Below are positions 11,247 to 24,839 of a stretch of DNA of 64,000 nucleotides, one piece after another. The stretch's first letter is position 1, and each line of letters opens with the position of its first letter. Position numbers and translations under genes: made by a program. Below the pieces are notes generated by a model that was given only the letters and a program-made list of their open reading frames with translations, was not told where the DNA came from and made no database searches. Source of the stretch: Pelodera strongyloides (taxonomy: Eukaryota; Nematoda; Chromadorea; Rhabditida; Rhabditidae); contig JAANDG010000026.1 in NCBI GenBank assembly GCA_036852015.1, positions 62,001-126,000 of the forward strand, given 5' to 3'.

Positions 11247-14200
11247 CCATCAAGTTCAGGTTCAACCACCGCGTTCGGAAATAAGAAGAGCATCAAGGCC
11301 CAGAACCGACGAAGTCTTTCCGCCGGGAATGTTGAACAGCTAAATTCTGGTTCTCCTCGTGTGTACGTCAAATATAAGTGATATATCAGTTATTCTCCAA
11401 AAGTTTTTGAGAAAACAGTTCCTCTTATTGTTAGTGACTAATACTTCACCCAGGCCTTGTGCACTCGAGACAATTGAGAAGTATATAGAACACATGTGCC
11501 ACACAAATAGTTTATATACATGACCCAAAAAAAAAATAGAATTCACATTGTTTGCAATACATAACATAATTGTGTTTATATGATATCGGCTATGCATACA
11601 CATGAACATCCAATCCGATTTGTTTCGCAGTAGACATCCAAAACATGCATACTCAACTAGTGAAACGTGTAATCAACTTCAAAATTGGAATTCTCATAAT
11701 ATATAATTTATGTACAATGTGCACTAATGATTTTGTCGGGAAGTGGTTCGTTTATTGATTATATTTCCCACATTAAAAGTGATTTCACAAATATTACTCT
11801 AATATATTGAGCTTCACCATTTACATTATTCAAAAATTGTTTTGCGCTGTGGTGGTATGAATGTCTTTGTTTTCAACTTTTATTTATTATGTTTAACGTC
11901 GTTGCTTTTTCTTAGATTTTAACTCATAATAAACTATTTTTTTAAATGTCGTGCTACAGGAAACACAAATTGTTGCTAATAAAGTTGGGGAACTACAGAA
12001 AATAATTTCAAATAATCTATTGGAAAATAAAATTGAAAATAAACATACCAAATTGTTTTTGCTGAATGGTTCGGTTTATGTGAGGCAATTTTGCGGTAAA
12101 ATACCAGTTTCTGACGGTCGAGTGCTATAATTGTGGCAAATGGGACGATACAACTAAACTGAACATTCAGTCATTTCAAGGCAGTTACTCTTTTCCATTT
12201 CCCTACCTGCTCCGAACAAGAGTTTTTTTTTATTTATTCGTTTATATTATTTTTTCTTGTGATGGGTGGTGTCGTGCACATGATATCAACACGCAGCAAA
12301 TTCTCATGTATAGTTAAGCTAGCGTTGATGACTTATATCTGATCTTTCATTGGTCAAGACGAATCGTGAAGAGAATATGATATCATAGCGACAATGTTTG
12401 AAAGGCAACTTTTTGCTGACAATGGTTAAAGTATTTGTTCTCCTAAACTAGTAACATGGTAAAACTACTTGTCTAGAAATTTTCAATATGTATGAAGCTT
12501 ACTTATTGTGAGAATTAATTTTCACATTTTTTATCAAAAGAAAAGACAATTTCATCATCAAAAAGTGTGGAGAGAGTGCAATATAAGGGCAAAAGCACCA
12601 CAATATTTTTGTTTACTACGCCAGTTTTTTTTTGTTCAAAAACAGAGATGATTCCCAGAGAGCCAAGAATATTTCAGTGCGTTACATCAAAGATGTCTTA
12701 TTTATTTTATTTAGCTGGTAAAACGCGTCAACTTTTTTTTTGTATTTAAATATCATTCCCGTTTCAACCTAAATGAACTTTCGTGACATGGCCGTGCAAG
12801 CCATGGCTATGAAACAGGGTAGAAAAGACAGCAAGTTTGCATCGCATTCTTATTGCTTGTTTTCTGTTTTATTTTTTGGCGCATGTTGCGATTTTTAAGA
12901 ATATTTTATTTTCAGACGACAAATGTGTTTTTTTTTTATCTCAGACATTTTTTTTAGATGTTTAGAATTGTGCGTTCATTACTAGAGTGTATTTTTCTTT
13001 TGTTCAATATTGCATAATGTAGTGAATGCGTACTTGTCGGTTTGTTGTGAAATAACATAAAACGGTTTCGGTCACATGTTTACATAGTAGAAAATTGGTA
13101 CCTAAAAGTGGAATGCATTGAGTACCCTCTAGTAAATTGGCGAATAACGTCTCATGTCACGTATGTCATGGATAGCATACATAATCTGTCAACTACCAAT
13201 GGAGGCCGACACTCGTCCATCTCAAATGATCAATGTGTATTATAAAAGGGCATTTGCCGCACTCTGCGGATTATTCCCAAGTGGCCTTGTCAACTAGAAC
13301 AACAACAATATCGAATGGTACAACCCGTCATAATGCATTCATACATCACAACATATCGATTTGACAAGTGTATTCATTTCATTCATACCTTGATCCATTT
13401 GGTTAATTCATGGCGGCTAATTTTCGTTCAATGTGTACGTCATATAGCAGCATGCCCGAGTTTTTGCATGGTAGCATCTTTTTGCCTCCAAGTTGAATGG
13501 TAAGGTCAATACATAACAGCTGTATGAGATGGTAAAGTGATTGTAAACCACGATCCGTTCCCCAGCGGACCAAATGCTTTTGCTTAAATACACTCTATTT
13601 GCATATTTTTCACGTTCTTGTTTCTTTCTTTAATCTTCTTTAACGTGCACTCAATTAAAGGTAATTTTATCTAGGAAACCTCGTTATACAATACCAAGAT
13701 TGCGTAAATTAGCTGGTCCTTCTTGTGTACAGGTTGCTATGGCTTCAGCACTAATCTCGGGTATTAAACTAGCCACAGTAGGTGTATCTTGTTGATCCAT
13801 AATGCCTAATTTTGAAAGAACTCGCAGCATTTCAAATTATCGAAACCGATACAATCACTATGTGTGTGCTCAGAAATATTTCATTCGGCACACATTATCG
13901 TAATTATTACAAAATGCGTTGTGATGATTGCTCACTGTGAATTACTTTCTTGTATACATTTCTTAAGACTGGATTATAGCAGCAAATCCAACTCAACTTT
14001 GGGTATGAAAATTCTAGTTGATCGTCACCATTAACATTCAACAAAGAAAAAAAAATATTTTGTTATTATCGAAATGCTTCGTATGCTCCATTTAACTAGC
14101 CAAAATATCAACTAAAGCGAAAGTTTTACGCGATGAGTGTACGTTTTGAAATAGTACCGAATAATCAGCAATAAGTATGTATTTATATTAGCATGGAACT

Positions 14201-17200
14201 GGCTTTTGACTAGGGAATTTGTTCAATAAATTGTGTTTTCGAGCAGACAGTTGCTGTACGACCTGTTCCTTGTGTGTTATTCTGTGAGCAGAGATCATAG
14301 CCACATCGCGTAAACAGGCAACCTTTAAAATACTCTCTCAGTATTGACGTCGTAACGAGTTTACCTGTTGGGTGACTCATCCTCGTTTTCTCTTCCTTTT
14401 TTCATACTTAAGTCGTTGGGTTTATTTGCGCATAAACCCAGTAATCTTGTGAAACCTTACCGAACGATCAAGAGCAATGCAAACAACACAGGCAGTGGCA
14501 TTGAATTTCGCGAATATTTTCAGAAATAGCAAAATAGTTTTTTTTTTCATTGGCTACGAGAAATGTTCGTCATTTTTATGTATCTCTCAGACGACTTTTT
14601 GTACAGTGTAAGGCGGTAATGTTTGGAAATGCTTTGCGGAGGAGTAAAAACTTTGCTTTGGAATCTTTGAATCATCGCGAGTTGCATGTCGGAGAATAAT
14701 GTTTGGTGATAGTTCTTGAAAGCAAATTTCTTCATCTTTTCTCAGTACTATTTACCTTTCCCTTCCGAATGTCTACAATTTCGAACGATGTATACCTAGA
14801 GGAACTCTTTTATATGCTAGCAAACACATCGTCCTTTTTGTGTTTTTCTACGGCGTGTTTTTACGAAAGATATCCACACAAACTTCCGTGATTTTATAAA
14901 AACTAATCGTATAGTTATTGTACAGTTGCCTGGTGAAATATTCTAATCATGTTATTGGTACCAAATATGTATGACTGCTATTCTGGTTATGGCACCGCAC
15001 TTCAGCTTGATAAATAGTCAACAAAATTCCAACATAATGATCTCTTGTTTACGCTGATTACGGGCGCTGGTGAAATATGTCTAAGGAACGTAATCTCTAT
15101 TTACAATGAAGTCTAGATGGCGTATTCCATTGGTATAAAAACTATCTCTTCTGACCATACCGCAATGAAATATTTGTTTTACAATTTTCTTCTGATTCAG
15201 AATTTGTTTTCGTTTTGCAATGAGCTTCACCACTGGATTAGTCACTCCGTGGGAAGATGGGCGTGACTTTCGCTTTTCATTCTCGTATAACTTTGGTCTT
15301 TGTGTAGACGACAATCAGTCATATTATGAATGAATTGTTCAGTTAAACCAGTCATCCAGTTTTCACGCAGTCGATCGTTTGTATCCTCTCACCCTGACCC
15401 GCTATGCTGTCTTTCTCTTTTCTATTCGTCTTTCATTTCTCGTTCTCCTTCTCTTTCACTGTCTTTTTCTCTGATGATTTTTAGAGAAGTCACTGTTTAT
15501 CATATTACTGCACCTGTGGTTGTTCTAGATTGCAAACTCCGAAAAAATTTTTATCCTGAGGTGACATTTTTTGTGTGAAAAAACTAGAGGGCTACAGATT
15601 CAACCTATTCGTTGTTGGAAAGTAATGGCAAATATTTCTGAAAGTCCTCTGGGTACTTTTCGTAATAGACTGTATTCATCAAATAAAAACCGCCCACAAG
15701 TGCATGCTAAAACAAAGGAATTGCTTTGTCTAACGGGGCGGAAAAGGTATCGTAGGGTAGATTATTTTGAAAATAGCTCGTCCAATTTTGATCTTTATGA
15801 GGTGTGCAATCATCGACGTTGGCCGCAAAAAATCAGCAAAATAACAACGTGAAAGATAGTCTCCTCCAGCTAGCCAAGATTGGCTTTTCAGTGCGTAGGT
15901 AAGGTGTAAGACGACAGCACACCCATGTTGTATCTTTCGGACACAAGAAAATCAGGCATAGCTCAAAATACCAAAGGACGTTCACAGTCCTGCGTGCCGT
16001 CCGAAGGTCATGAAAACCCCCGGTAGGCTTGTTCCGTATACGACCTTCACATAGCTTCACTTATAGGCGATTCATTTAAAAAACGCGGCCAATGGTTGCT
16101 AATGCTTGGATGATATTTTCCAATTTATTTCCCTAAAAATTGATTGATTTCTCCACTTTATTTGAACTAAGAACGACATAGGACACAAATGTAAACTTTG
16201 CCAACAAACATGTATCTGGCTATGAAATACAACACAGTTACCCAAAGATTTTTTGTTTGCTTCATGCCACTCTTTATATTTGCTCTCGGAAGTTGGGAGA
16301 GCGGAAACAGGAAAGTTCAAATCATAAAGCGGCCGTGGCGAAACAAAAATCCGGACTGTGAAGATGTTTCAACTTTGCTAATCTATTTGCATACTTTCTC
16401 AGATCAGACCACCAATTTCAGTCTTGTGAATAGTAACACCCAACATGTCCTACTTCATTGTGCCCGTCGTTCAGCTGCCGGTCGGTGCGCGCGCCTTCCC
16501 TCACTATTGTTAGTTCTCATAGATACTCAACTACGATAGTTTCCATAGTGTCTATTGAACCGTTACCCCAGCAATGAAAAAAATTTGTTGTACAAGATTT
16601 ATTGCCCTTGTTGCACTTTATTTTCTTTTACATATTTCACGACAGATCTAGATTTGTTACGGTAGTGCAATTTTAGAAACGGTTTCTCCTACACAGGAGC
16701 ATTGAAAAGTTTGTCGAGATCCCGTGTTTGTACCTCCGAATGGGTTCCATTTGATATGCAGTAGCGCGTTTTTTTTTCTCTTCTCCGACGAAGTAAATTG
16801 ATTCTTCCAAACGTGAGTTAGTCTGTCAGATTCCCCTTGGCGAGCTCCGAATTTAAACCATCTGCAACAGTTCATTCACAGCGCGATCGACAGCTAACTA
16901 AACGCGCTAGTGGTTCACTTTTCTTGTGTAAAATTGTTCGAAAAGGATTTATCTAAATATGGCAAGGCATCATCTTGTATTTCTCACTTTAGCACGAATG
17001 GAGCCTCATTCACGTAACGATTAGCGACCAGTAATTTGTTCTCGATAAAAAGCCATAATTATATGTATAAGCGAACATGTGTTTCAATTTGTACGTCACA
17101 ACTTTGTCTGAATATACTTATCATTTCAAGTGTCATTTCAAGCTTTCTGTCGAAGTTTTAATAGAGGAATCCGCAAAAAAAAATTTACACCATAAAGCTC

Positions 17201-17620
17201 TTTTAATTAACAGTATTTCTTAAGCAGACTTCGCATATTCGAATTCTAGAACAAATAAACAGACATTCTCTCACGTGCAGTCTATTAATACGGGCGCCAA
17301 ATTGTACCCATACATTTGTGGCAATCAGACACCTGTGTACACACTATCCAAATAAGCCAGCAACTACCAAACGCAAAGTTTAGTATCAATAGCTATATTA
17401 CACTTGCCTCTGTCTTATGAGTTAATTTATTGCTACGTTACGTAATTGATCTAGGAACATGTCATGTTCTTACAACAATTATGATAAATATTCTCACTGC
17501 TATTTCTAGAAAAATTTATTAGTTTTTGGGATTTTCTGATCATCATTATCATCATTGAACATTGTTTCTGTGCACATTTGTTATGGCTGCTTGTATTTTC
17601 GTTTGCTAATCATTCAACTT

Positions 17621-17641
17621 TTCAGAATTTACTAGGCAACA
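17621..17641 (+). promoter_or_regulatory. Probable spliced-leader acceptor and short 5' leader of UPF0057 copy 1
   Basis: A ttttcag acceptor ends at 17625, 16 bases before the start codon, with no coding exon upstream. This arrangement is typical of nematode trans-splicing. It is inferred from position only. Confidence 0.5.
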
Positions 17642-18310
17642 ATGGCTTTGACCTGCACTGATATCCCCAAGTTTATCTGCGCTCTTCTGCTTCCCGTAAG
17701 TTGTACACGTTTAATTGGTTTATGAATACCATAGTTAGTTAGCAATATTTGGTTTGCCTGACAGCATAAAATAACGGCATATTTTGGATCTCACAACAGT
17801 TACAAGTATTCGACTTTCTCCCAAATCTCCATGTAAAATGTATCACAACATCTATTAATAGCTGCCCCCAATAAATACTTCCATGGAACGAAATTCAGTA
17901 TTCAATAAATGTGGTTTTCACGACCAGGCGTGATTCATAATAAATGGGCCGAAAACCCTTGGTTCGCTAAAGAGTCCAATCACAAGAAATTTAAATTTGT
18001 GAATGATTTTCTATTTTCTGGGTTGAGACCTTAATGTTCATTATTTCTCAATAGCCTGTTTATATACCGCCAAAAATGAACGCAAAAATATTATGAATAC
18101 GAAAAATTGATCTTGCTTCGGGACAATTAGGGGAGTTAAGGTCAATCAAATGATTTCTCAATTGTCCAATCTATAAATTATAATTTTCAGCCAATCGGAG
18201 TATGGCTGGAGAAGGGCTGCACCTACCATTTGGCGATCAATATCTTGTTGACACTCCTCGGATACATTCCCGGAATCATCCACGCCTGTTATGTCATCCT
18301 TGCCTACTAA
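17642..18310 (+). CDS. UPF0057/PMP3-family small membrane protein, copy 1
   Basis: Two exons, 17642-17695 and 18191-18310, encode 57 residues. The protein starts MALTCTDIPKFICALLLP, continues PIGVWLEKGC and ends with the family signature LGYIPGIIHACYVILAY. PMP3/Sna3-type proteins have two transmembrane helices; in fungi and plants they influence membrane potential and salt tolerance, and nematodes carry several copies. Length and the intron after the first proline-ending helix agree with the family. The neighbour at 21.0 kb is a close paralogue with the same intron position, so this is a tandem duplication. Confidence 0.93.
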
Positions 18311-20980
18311 ACTACTCAACATACCAAAAGCTATTTTTGTGCATAATTGCCAACATTTACCTAAAACAGCTCTGTGTTTGTGCTCGAGAAGCTATGTATC
18401 TAAAGTTTAATATTGGGTCACTGCGTGATTACTCAGATTCACTCACAAATGAGAAGAATCATTTATTGCACCAAACGAATCAACTACTTACAATCTGCAT
18501 TTGTTAAACTTAGAATTTTTGAACGGACCCCGAATTTCTGCACATCTCATTAAAATAATTTTGTTGTACATTTTATTTCAGCTGAAATGTGTATATGATG
18601 TAAATGCATATCTTTCATTGAACTGCTTTATGAAAAAAATAAAAATGAACAATTTCCATTTTTTGTGTACAGTTTTGAGGACAACATAACGAGGTATTTG
18701 CTGGACTTTGGGTTTGATTTGTGCCACCTCTATGCAGAGCCACCCTTTTTTCAACAATTTATTGCGAAGTCAATATTGGCACGTTTGATGTGGAACTAAT
18801 GCTAACAATGCGTAATATTCAAAAACCAACCAAAATCCATGTAAATGTGTGGAGAAAAATAATCGGTATTTCGTACAACAATTATTAGCTCGCGGGTATC
18901 ACATATCTTTTGTAAGGAGCAATACCGTTCAAAAAAGCCTGGCGGGTCATAGTTTCAAGCCGAAGATCCAGTGCTCCGCGCAAACAATTGCATTTTTCGT
19001 TGTAACTTTAAGTAACTAAAATGCTCATTCATCTCCACCATTCAGCCATTTGAGAATAATTGCCCCCTTTCAGCCGGTCGCTGGCATTAGTCTAACTCTA
19101 GTTTCAATTCGAAGGCTCATCACATGTTGGTGAAGATATAGCCTACGGCTGAGAGAAACAGAAGACATATAGGGAGAGGGATAACGAGAAGCGAGAGGAA
19201 TGGTTGTTGTTTCGTCCCATTTGGAATTGCATTGTGGGGGACGACTGACTTGCCCTCACTTCTCGTATGTCCCACATAGACTATACCAGTTCCTTTATTT
19301 CTCTCCCTTTTCTATGTTTCGTGTGCATTTCCATTTAAAAAAGAGAAGATCCCAAGACCATTTCTCCAACAACAAGACCTTCTTTTCACTTCTTTTACAT
19401 GGCTAGATATTTTTCAAATGTTTACTTGTCACTTTCAACTTATATAAATAAGTCAACTGTTAATATAGCAGCCCTTGAGATAGAATATTAATGAGAGTGG
19501 TTGAAAATCAGATAAATAATAAATAATGCCAAGACTGAATAAAACGGGTAATGGATGTCTTGTTTGTCCACAAATTTTTTTGAATTGTTCTTTTCGGGAA
19601 AACGGCATCGGTTACACAGAGAAATGCTAGAAAACACGCCCCAAACTCAATGTGCCTTGTTATTGCAGTGGGGGTATTGGCTTTAGTATTGGCTGTTTTC
19701 AAATAAACTGTTGTTGTGAGCGATTTTTGCATGCATTACAGTTTGTGGCTCTCCTACTGAGTCTTTTGCATGTGATATATTGAGTTTGTAATTCGTATAA
19801 AGCTAATAAGCCCGCGTATTTCAAAAGGTGATTTCACAAAACAGGCGTCAGAAGCAATAGGCAACAATGGGCATTGCTGACTCAGAACTTTTCAGAAATT
19901 ACTTGGAAAATGTCTATTTACCTTGGAAAACCTTGTTGAGTCATATTATGTATTCCAAAAGTTATATAAGCGAAATAAATGTTGTATTTCTTTTACTAAA
20001 TGCATTCACTGTGCTCCTGCACTCGGTGCCAGCCCTGTTTGTATTTATATATATGTATCTAGAGATTATATCTACGTTCTTGCTGTTTCAGCGCACTGGA
20101 TATTTTGAAAGAACATTTAAAACTTCTAGTTAAACCCTTGTTTTCGTTTCATGTATTAACAATGGTTTCAACAATATTCTCCAACTATAACAAATTCCCA
20201 AATGAAGCCAGAAAATGTACGCAAAAATAGTACCACTAATACTGATATTTGTAATTTATTGTTAGCTCATGGCTATTTTTTTGTCATGTTGATCAAAAAA
20301 ATTTCGCTGTTCGCACTTCGTTTCTTTTCTATCTAGAAGAAAATGATAAACACACGCTCGATGTTTGTCCCCTTTACCTGCAATTGAAATGTTTGTTTGG
20401 GAGATCTCTCTCACCAGTTCATTTCAATAACACTCTTACTGAGTTTCAAATATTTTTTCCTTTCTCTTTTTTTTCTTTCTTGCATTTGGCAGGAATTGTG
20501 CAGGTTCATTTTTGAAAGTGCTCCCCCTAGTACAATATAATAAGACCGTTTGACAAATTTGTCCAGCTTGATTTTGAAAGATACATGGTTCGAATCATTT
20601 TCTCCTTTGGTAACCCCACATTTTTATCCCTGTTGCATAGTGACAATGTAAAGGCACTTTCCCGATTTCAACATTAAAATGTTGCACCAAGCGACGGTTG
20701 CTTTACAACCGAGAAAAAACTGAATGTATCAATCTACTAAAAATTCTTTTGTCTGATTAAAAGTAATCAACGTTAACTTCTATATAAAACTTCTTAACCG
20801 GACAATTATTGCGAACTCAATAACACGTCTTCTGTATCTCAATAATTTATAGTAAAGTATTCCACGCTTAAAAAACTAGCTAAGTTATTCACATACTTTT
20901 TGCTCGTCGTTACATATACTTCGTGATATATTCTTCGTAATTCTTCAGGCTCCATGTTCGCTCCGTTGTATGTTTGTATA
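18311..20980. other. Spacer between the two UPF0057 genes
   Basis: The spacer is AT-rich with no recognisable gene. At 19858-19870 a short stretch (TAGGCAACAATGG) matches the leader and start of copy 1, but the following codons do not encode the family protein. No tRNA or repeat family is evident. Confidence 0.35.
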
Positions 20981-21000
20981 TTTCAGAAACACAACTAACA
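20981..21000 (+). promoter_or_regulatory. Probable spliced-leader acceptor and leader of UPF0057 copy 2
   Basis: A tatttcag acceptor ends at 20986, 14 bases before the ATG, matching the layout of copy 1. It is inferred from position only. Confidence 0.5.
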
Positions 21001-21372
21001 ATGGCTCTTACCTGCTCTGACTTGCCCAAGTTTATCTGCGCAGTCCTTCTGCCGGTTCGTTTGCGTTCAATTGTTATGATTCAATTTAATTCACCAAAAT
21101 ATACCGTAATTACGGATATACTGAACTACGAATAGTCAGTGAACGTATCTGATTGATTGGAAACTGTATATGTATTAAGCACACTTAAGATATTCGAGTT
21201 TGGTAATCTTTTAGAACAAGCATAATAAATGATTGTTTGATCTCTTTCTCAGCCCGTCGGTGTGTTTTTCGAGAAGGGATGTACTTACCATCTCGCCATC
21301 AACATTCTACTCACGCTCCTTGGATTTATTCCCGGAGTCATCCACGCTTGTTATGTCATTCTTGCTTACTAA
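21001..21372 (+). CDS. UPF0057/PMP3-family small membrane protein, copy 2
   Basis: Two exons, 21001-21054 (donor gttcgt) and 21253-21372, encode 57 residues: MALTCSDLPKFICAVLLP, then PVGVFFEKGC, ending LGFIPGVIHACYVILAY. The intron lies at exactly the same codon as in copy 1, but the intron sequence is unrelated and shorter (198 versus 495 bases), so the duplication is not recent. Substitutions are conservative (Ile to Val, Trp to Phe), consistent with both genes being functional. Confidence 0.93.
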
Positions 21373-21809
21373 ATCGCACAATATTGCATTCCTATACATC
21401 ATAATCTCCCACACTATTGCTTATTGACCATTACTTATAATCATAGACTTAAACTCTTGGCCTCACTTATCTGCTTAATACACATGCGTTGAGCTGCCTC
21501 AAAATGTTTTTGCATACAACGAATTTGACAAAATTACCATGAACAAATCGCGAATATTAGACTATTAAGACTAATTGATAATATTAGCCGTGAGCATTTA
21601 TTTTTAATTTTAATAATTAGCATTTTTCCTTGCGCCCAATATTGATCGAACTATGTAATGCTTTCCCGAAAATCCCAAAAAAATGTGATAAAACATTTAC
21701 TTGAAAGATTTACGTGCAATCATATCTGGAATATAATCAGCACAATGCATACAAATCTAGTGTTTGAAACAGGCCGTACAAGGCATATGGCAAATTTTCG
21801 GTTGCATAT

Positions 21810-23218
21810 TTAGAGTAATAATAAAGATAAAACTAAAATAAGTGAAGTAATAAATGTATGGAAAAGAGGACTGGAATGCTTCAAAAGAGGATTGCTGCCT
21901 ATTTTTGCCCTGAACGTTTTCAATACAACAATATTCTTTCTTAGTCGTATAGTACAATTGTATTCTCCTTCATTTTCCGTTGAAAAGTGATCGAACTTAA
22001 CTTGATAATAGGCAGGTTTTCCACCTTCCGTTCGCGTTTGATACTGAAAATATTGGCTTTTAAAATATCTCATAAATACAAATAAAAAACATTAGTAGAG
22101 ACTTTTTTTATAGAGAGCAAATATTTGACACTAAACATACAAGGGATATAGCACAAAACAAAATAGTGTATTTCAAGCCATAAAGGATATTTGAGACAGA
22201 CTTACTGGATATAACACGTTCTCGGGTGAAGTTTTATTGTTGCGTTTGCATGATACACCTTCTACCCTTCTGTTGGGTACAAGACGAGCGAGGATAGAGT
22301 CACCAATGGCGGGGACGTAAATATCACTCGAATTCGTTAGGTCAACGCCCAGTTGCTGCGGATACTCTAAAACAAGTACAGAACTTACTGGTATATATTC
22401 TGGTGCATGCTGAGAAAAATTCAAAATCGTGAATTCAGATTGAAATTGATTATGAGAAAAAGACATGTCTGTGAAGTACTTAATCAAAAAGAAGTGAACC
22501 ATAATCCGAACAAAGGGCTGCTAGAACGTTGCATACCTCTCAAGCGTATTGTGCTTATATAACATGCGTTTCCAAGCGACTCTCTCACACAACAGTCGTA
22601 TGTTCCAACAAATTGGTCGCGCCTGACCTCAGCTCCCTTCAGGAAGCTGAAAAGGTTCATGAAACTCAAAAGTTTTCTGGTAAAGAGCTCGACTTGTTAC
22701 CTAGACTTACAGGACATTGTTGCAAATATGTTTTCAATCCGTTAAAATACGTTTTACTAGCCACTCGACATAATGTTAACCACTTACAACTAAATGCCTC
22801 ATGAGTGTCGGTGTTTTTGTAAATATTCAAGGAAACGCACACCAGCTGATGTTTGTGGATCTGAGTTCCGACTGGTAACACTGAAGTTTCGTTGAATCTC
22901 CAATGGTACTTTCCGTGATAATTCTTCTCGATATTACCGCAAAATATTTTACGCTCTCCTGTAGTATAAACTTTCATATCCTCCCAGTCGGTGTACGTAA
23001 CCTGAAATTGCAAATATCGCTAGTAAAAAATTCATACTTCTCGCCGAAGACCTATTAAATGTCTTTGTGTTTTAACATTGATTATGAATAAATAATATAA
23101 AACAACTTACATTGATCTTCACCCATCGTTTATTGTGCTTGTTGTGCCCATGAGTAATACTTGCCGAAAGTGTTGTTATAAAAACAAACCAAAAGAAGAG
23201 AAATTTGAATGGCATCAT
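21810..23218 (-). CDS. Secreted, probably GPI-anchored protein with two Ig-like domains
   Basis: Five exons fit in phase: 23218-23111, 23001-22843, 22636-22537, 22366-22206 and 22043-21810, giving about 253 residues. Exon 1 encodes a signal peptide (MMPFKFLFFWFVFITTLS). The first Ig-like domain has its Cys in KIFCGN, a Trp in HWRF and the D...GTYDC end motif. The second has GVSCKRN and ends with NEGEYNCTI. A spacer then leads to a very hydrophobic C-terminus ending LILVLSLLLL, as in a GPI signal or tail anchor. I do not recognise a specific orthologue; a cell-surface recognition or adhesion role is inference. The acceptor of exon 3 (ctgaag) is weaker than the others. Confidence 0.7.
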
Positions 23219-24839
23219 CAACTATTAAGCATCTAAAAGCAGGCATTGAAATAAATTATGGGAAAGTTACATGAAAACCCATTAAGTTAAAGAAACTACC
23301 ATGAGATCAAGAAAATGCGAAGCAGTAGGTCAACAGAAATTCTGGGACGGCGCAATGAAACGTGAAAGTTTGTTTTTGAATAGTTGGTTGTATACTGTAT
23401 GACTTTCATGAATGGGTGCGGTGGGTCGGTGGAGGAGCTTAAGCATACAAAAGGGACACTCGGCTTATGCAGCACCAAAGCAAGCAAATAAAGGGCAACC
23501 GGAGGGCGAGACTGCTGGGTCTCATTAGCGTAATAGCTAGTAGTACACGTTTATCAGCAAACTACGGCCAACGCAGGAGCTAGTTGAAGGAGCATGTTTG
23601 CTGATGATGCCCTCTCGCTGTCAAAAACAACTATAAAATGAAATCGGCTTTGGGTTGGAAAACTGACCTACTGTAATCAAGACATAACTGTGTAAAATAA
23701 CCTATGAACCAAAAAGACGAGAATTATAAAATGCGCGCACATACGAGTACATTTGTTGAAAATACAAAAAGGTGCCTCGTGAAGAATACATCTTTAGGCC
23801 ACGATTCAATTGCTTCTAGCCATCCTTCACAAACAGCCATGTGACGTTCGCATATGAGATTCGGGTGTGAAACACAGGCGCTCAAATTTGAATGTGTGAT
23901 TGATGAATGGATTACATCTTAACGTATTTCACCTTCACAGGGAGGGTGAACAAGCAATCTTTTTGATTAAAATAGATTCGGTTAAAATAAAAGGAAAATA
24001 TGAACAATTTTTATTAAATCAAACTTGCAACATGTTAAATCAAACTTGCAGCATGAACAAACAACCAAGTTATCTCAAAGTACTCACACTGAAAGTATGA
24101 CGTTCATACATTGGAAATGCTTCGAAAACAAAAACAAACAGAAAAAGGAAAAGAAATACAAACATAAAACAAACATTCACAAGCATTAGCTAAAAGCTAT
24201 AAAACTAACTTTAACAAAATGGAATCGATTATTAAAACGACATCATCGGCAAGATCAGGATGCTCTTGTGTTTATACTGCGTGACATAAAAAATTTCAGG
24301 GCGTGAGTAAGCAATTATCAAATTTTCACAAACCTGGCACAAAACAACCAAATTGGCCATGAACTTAAACAATAACTTATTAAAAAAATGCAAATGCAAT
24401 GTCATATGTGTGTAGTGCAGTATGAAATACACTGGAGTATTTTACATGAGACCTAGTATCTAACGAAAAATTCACCTTTACATAAAACCTCACTTCAAAT
24501 ACGCAAATATTTCTTAAATTTGAACAAAAATCAGGTAATGGAACAGATCATGCACGGAAACAGTTTGCACACAAAAACAGTAGCTGATATCATTTAAAAA
24601 GATCATCGTAGATTATAATTTTTGAGATTTAAACATGTTCACAGATAATAAGTATGACTTCTTACAGATACATAGTCGTGCATAAAACATCACCTAACAA
24701 ACAAATGACACGAATGATAATCACAACAAATTGATATTTTCTTAGGATTGGTAGGTAAATGACTGGAAAATTCGACAAGAAAATTTGAATCAAACAAGAA
24801 GTAATGAATAAATAAATAAATAAATAATTAATACCGCTT
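23219..24839. other. Intergenic stretch between the Ig-protein gene and TAF10
   Basis: Both flanking genes are on the minus strand: the Ig-protein promoter should lie just above 23218 and the TAF10 3' UTR below 24840. The interval is AT-rich, with a short direct repeat of AATCAAACTTGCA near 24.02 and 24.04 kb and an (AAAT)n tract near 24.81 kb. No further gene is seen. Confidence 0.35.

Larger units (their letters stand above)
10507..17641. other. Gene-poor stretch downstream of the globin gene
   Basis: Apart from the fold-back element I recognise no gene, tRNA or repeat family here. The DNA is AT-rich with frequent poly-T tracts. Open frames such as the 113-codon frame at 16198-16539 have neither domain resemblance nor convincing splice partners. 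Confidence 0.4.

Noticed and set aside
16198..16539. 113-codon open frame with a hydrophobic patch
   Set aside because: No family resemblance, no leader acceptor near the ATG and no exon partners; probably chance.
19858..20133. Possible third UPF0057 copy
   Set aside because: Only about 13 bases around the ATG match copy 1; the translated sequence lacks the family motifs.
20588..20600. GGTTCGAATCA resembling a tRNA B-box
   Set aside because: No A-box or foldable tRNA arms at the proper distance.
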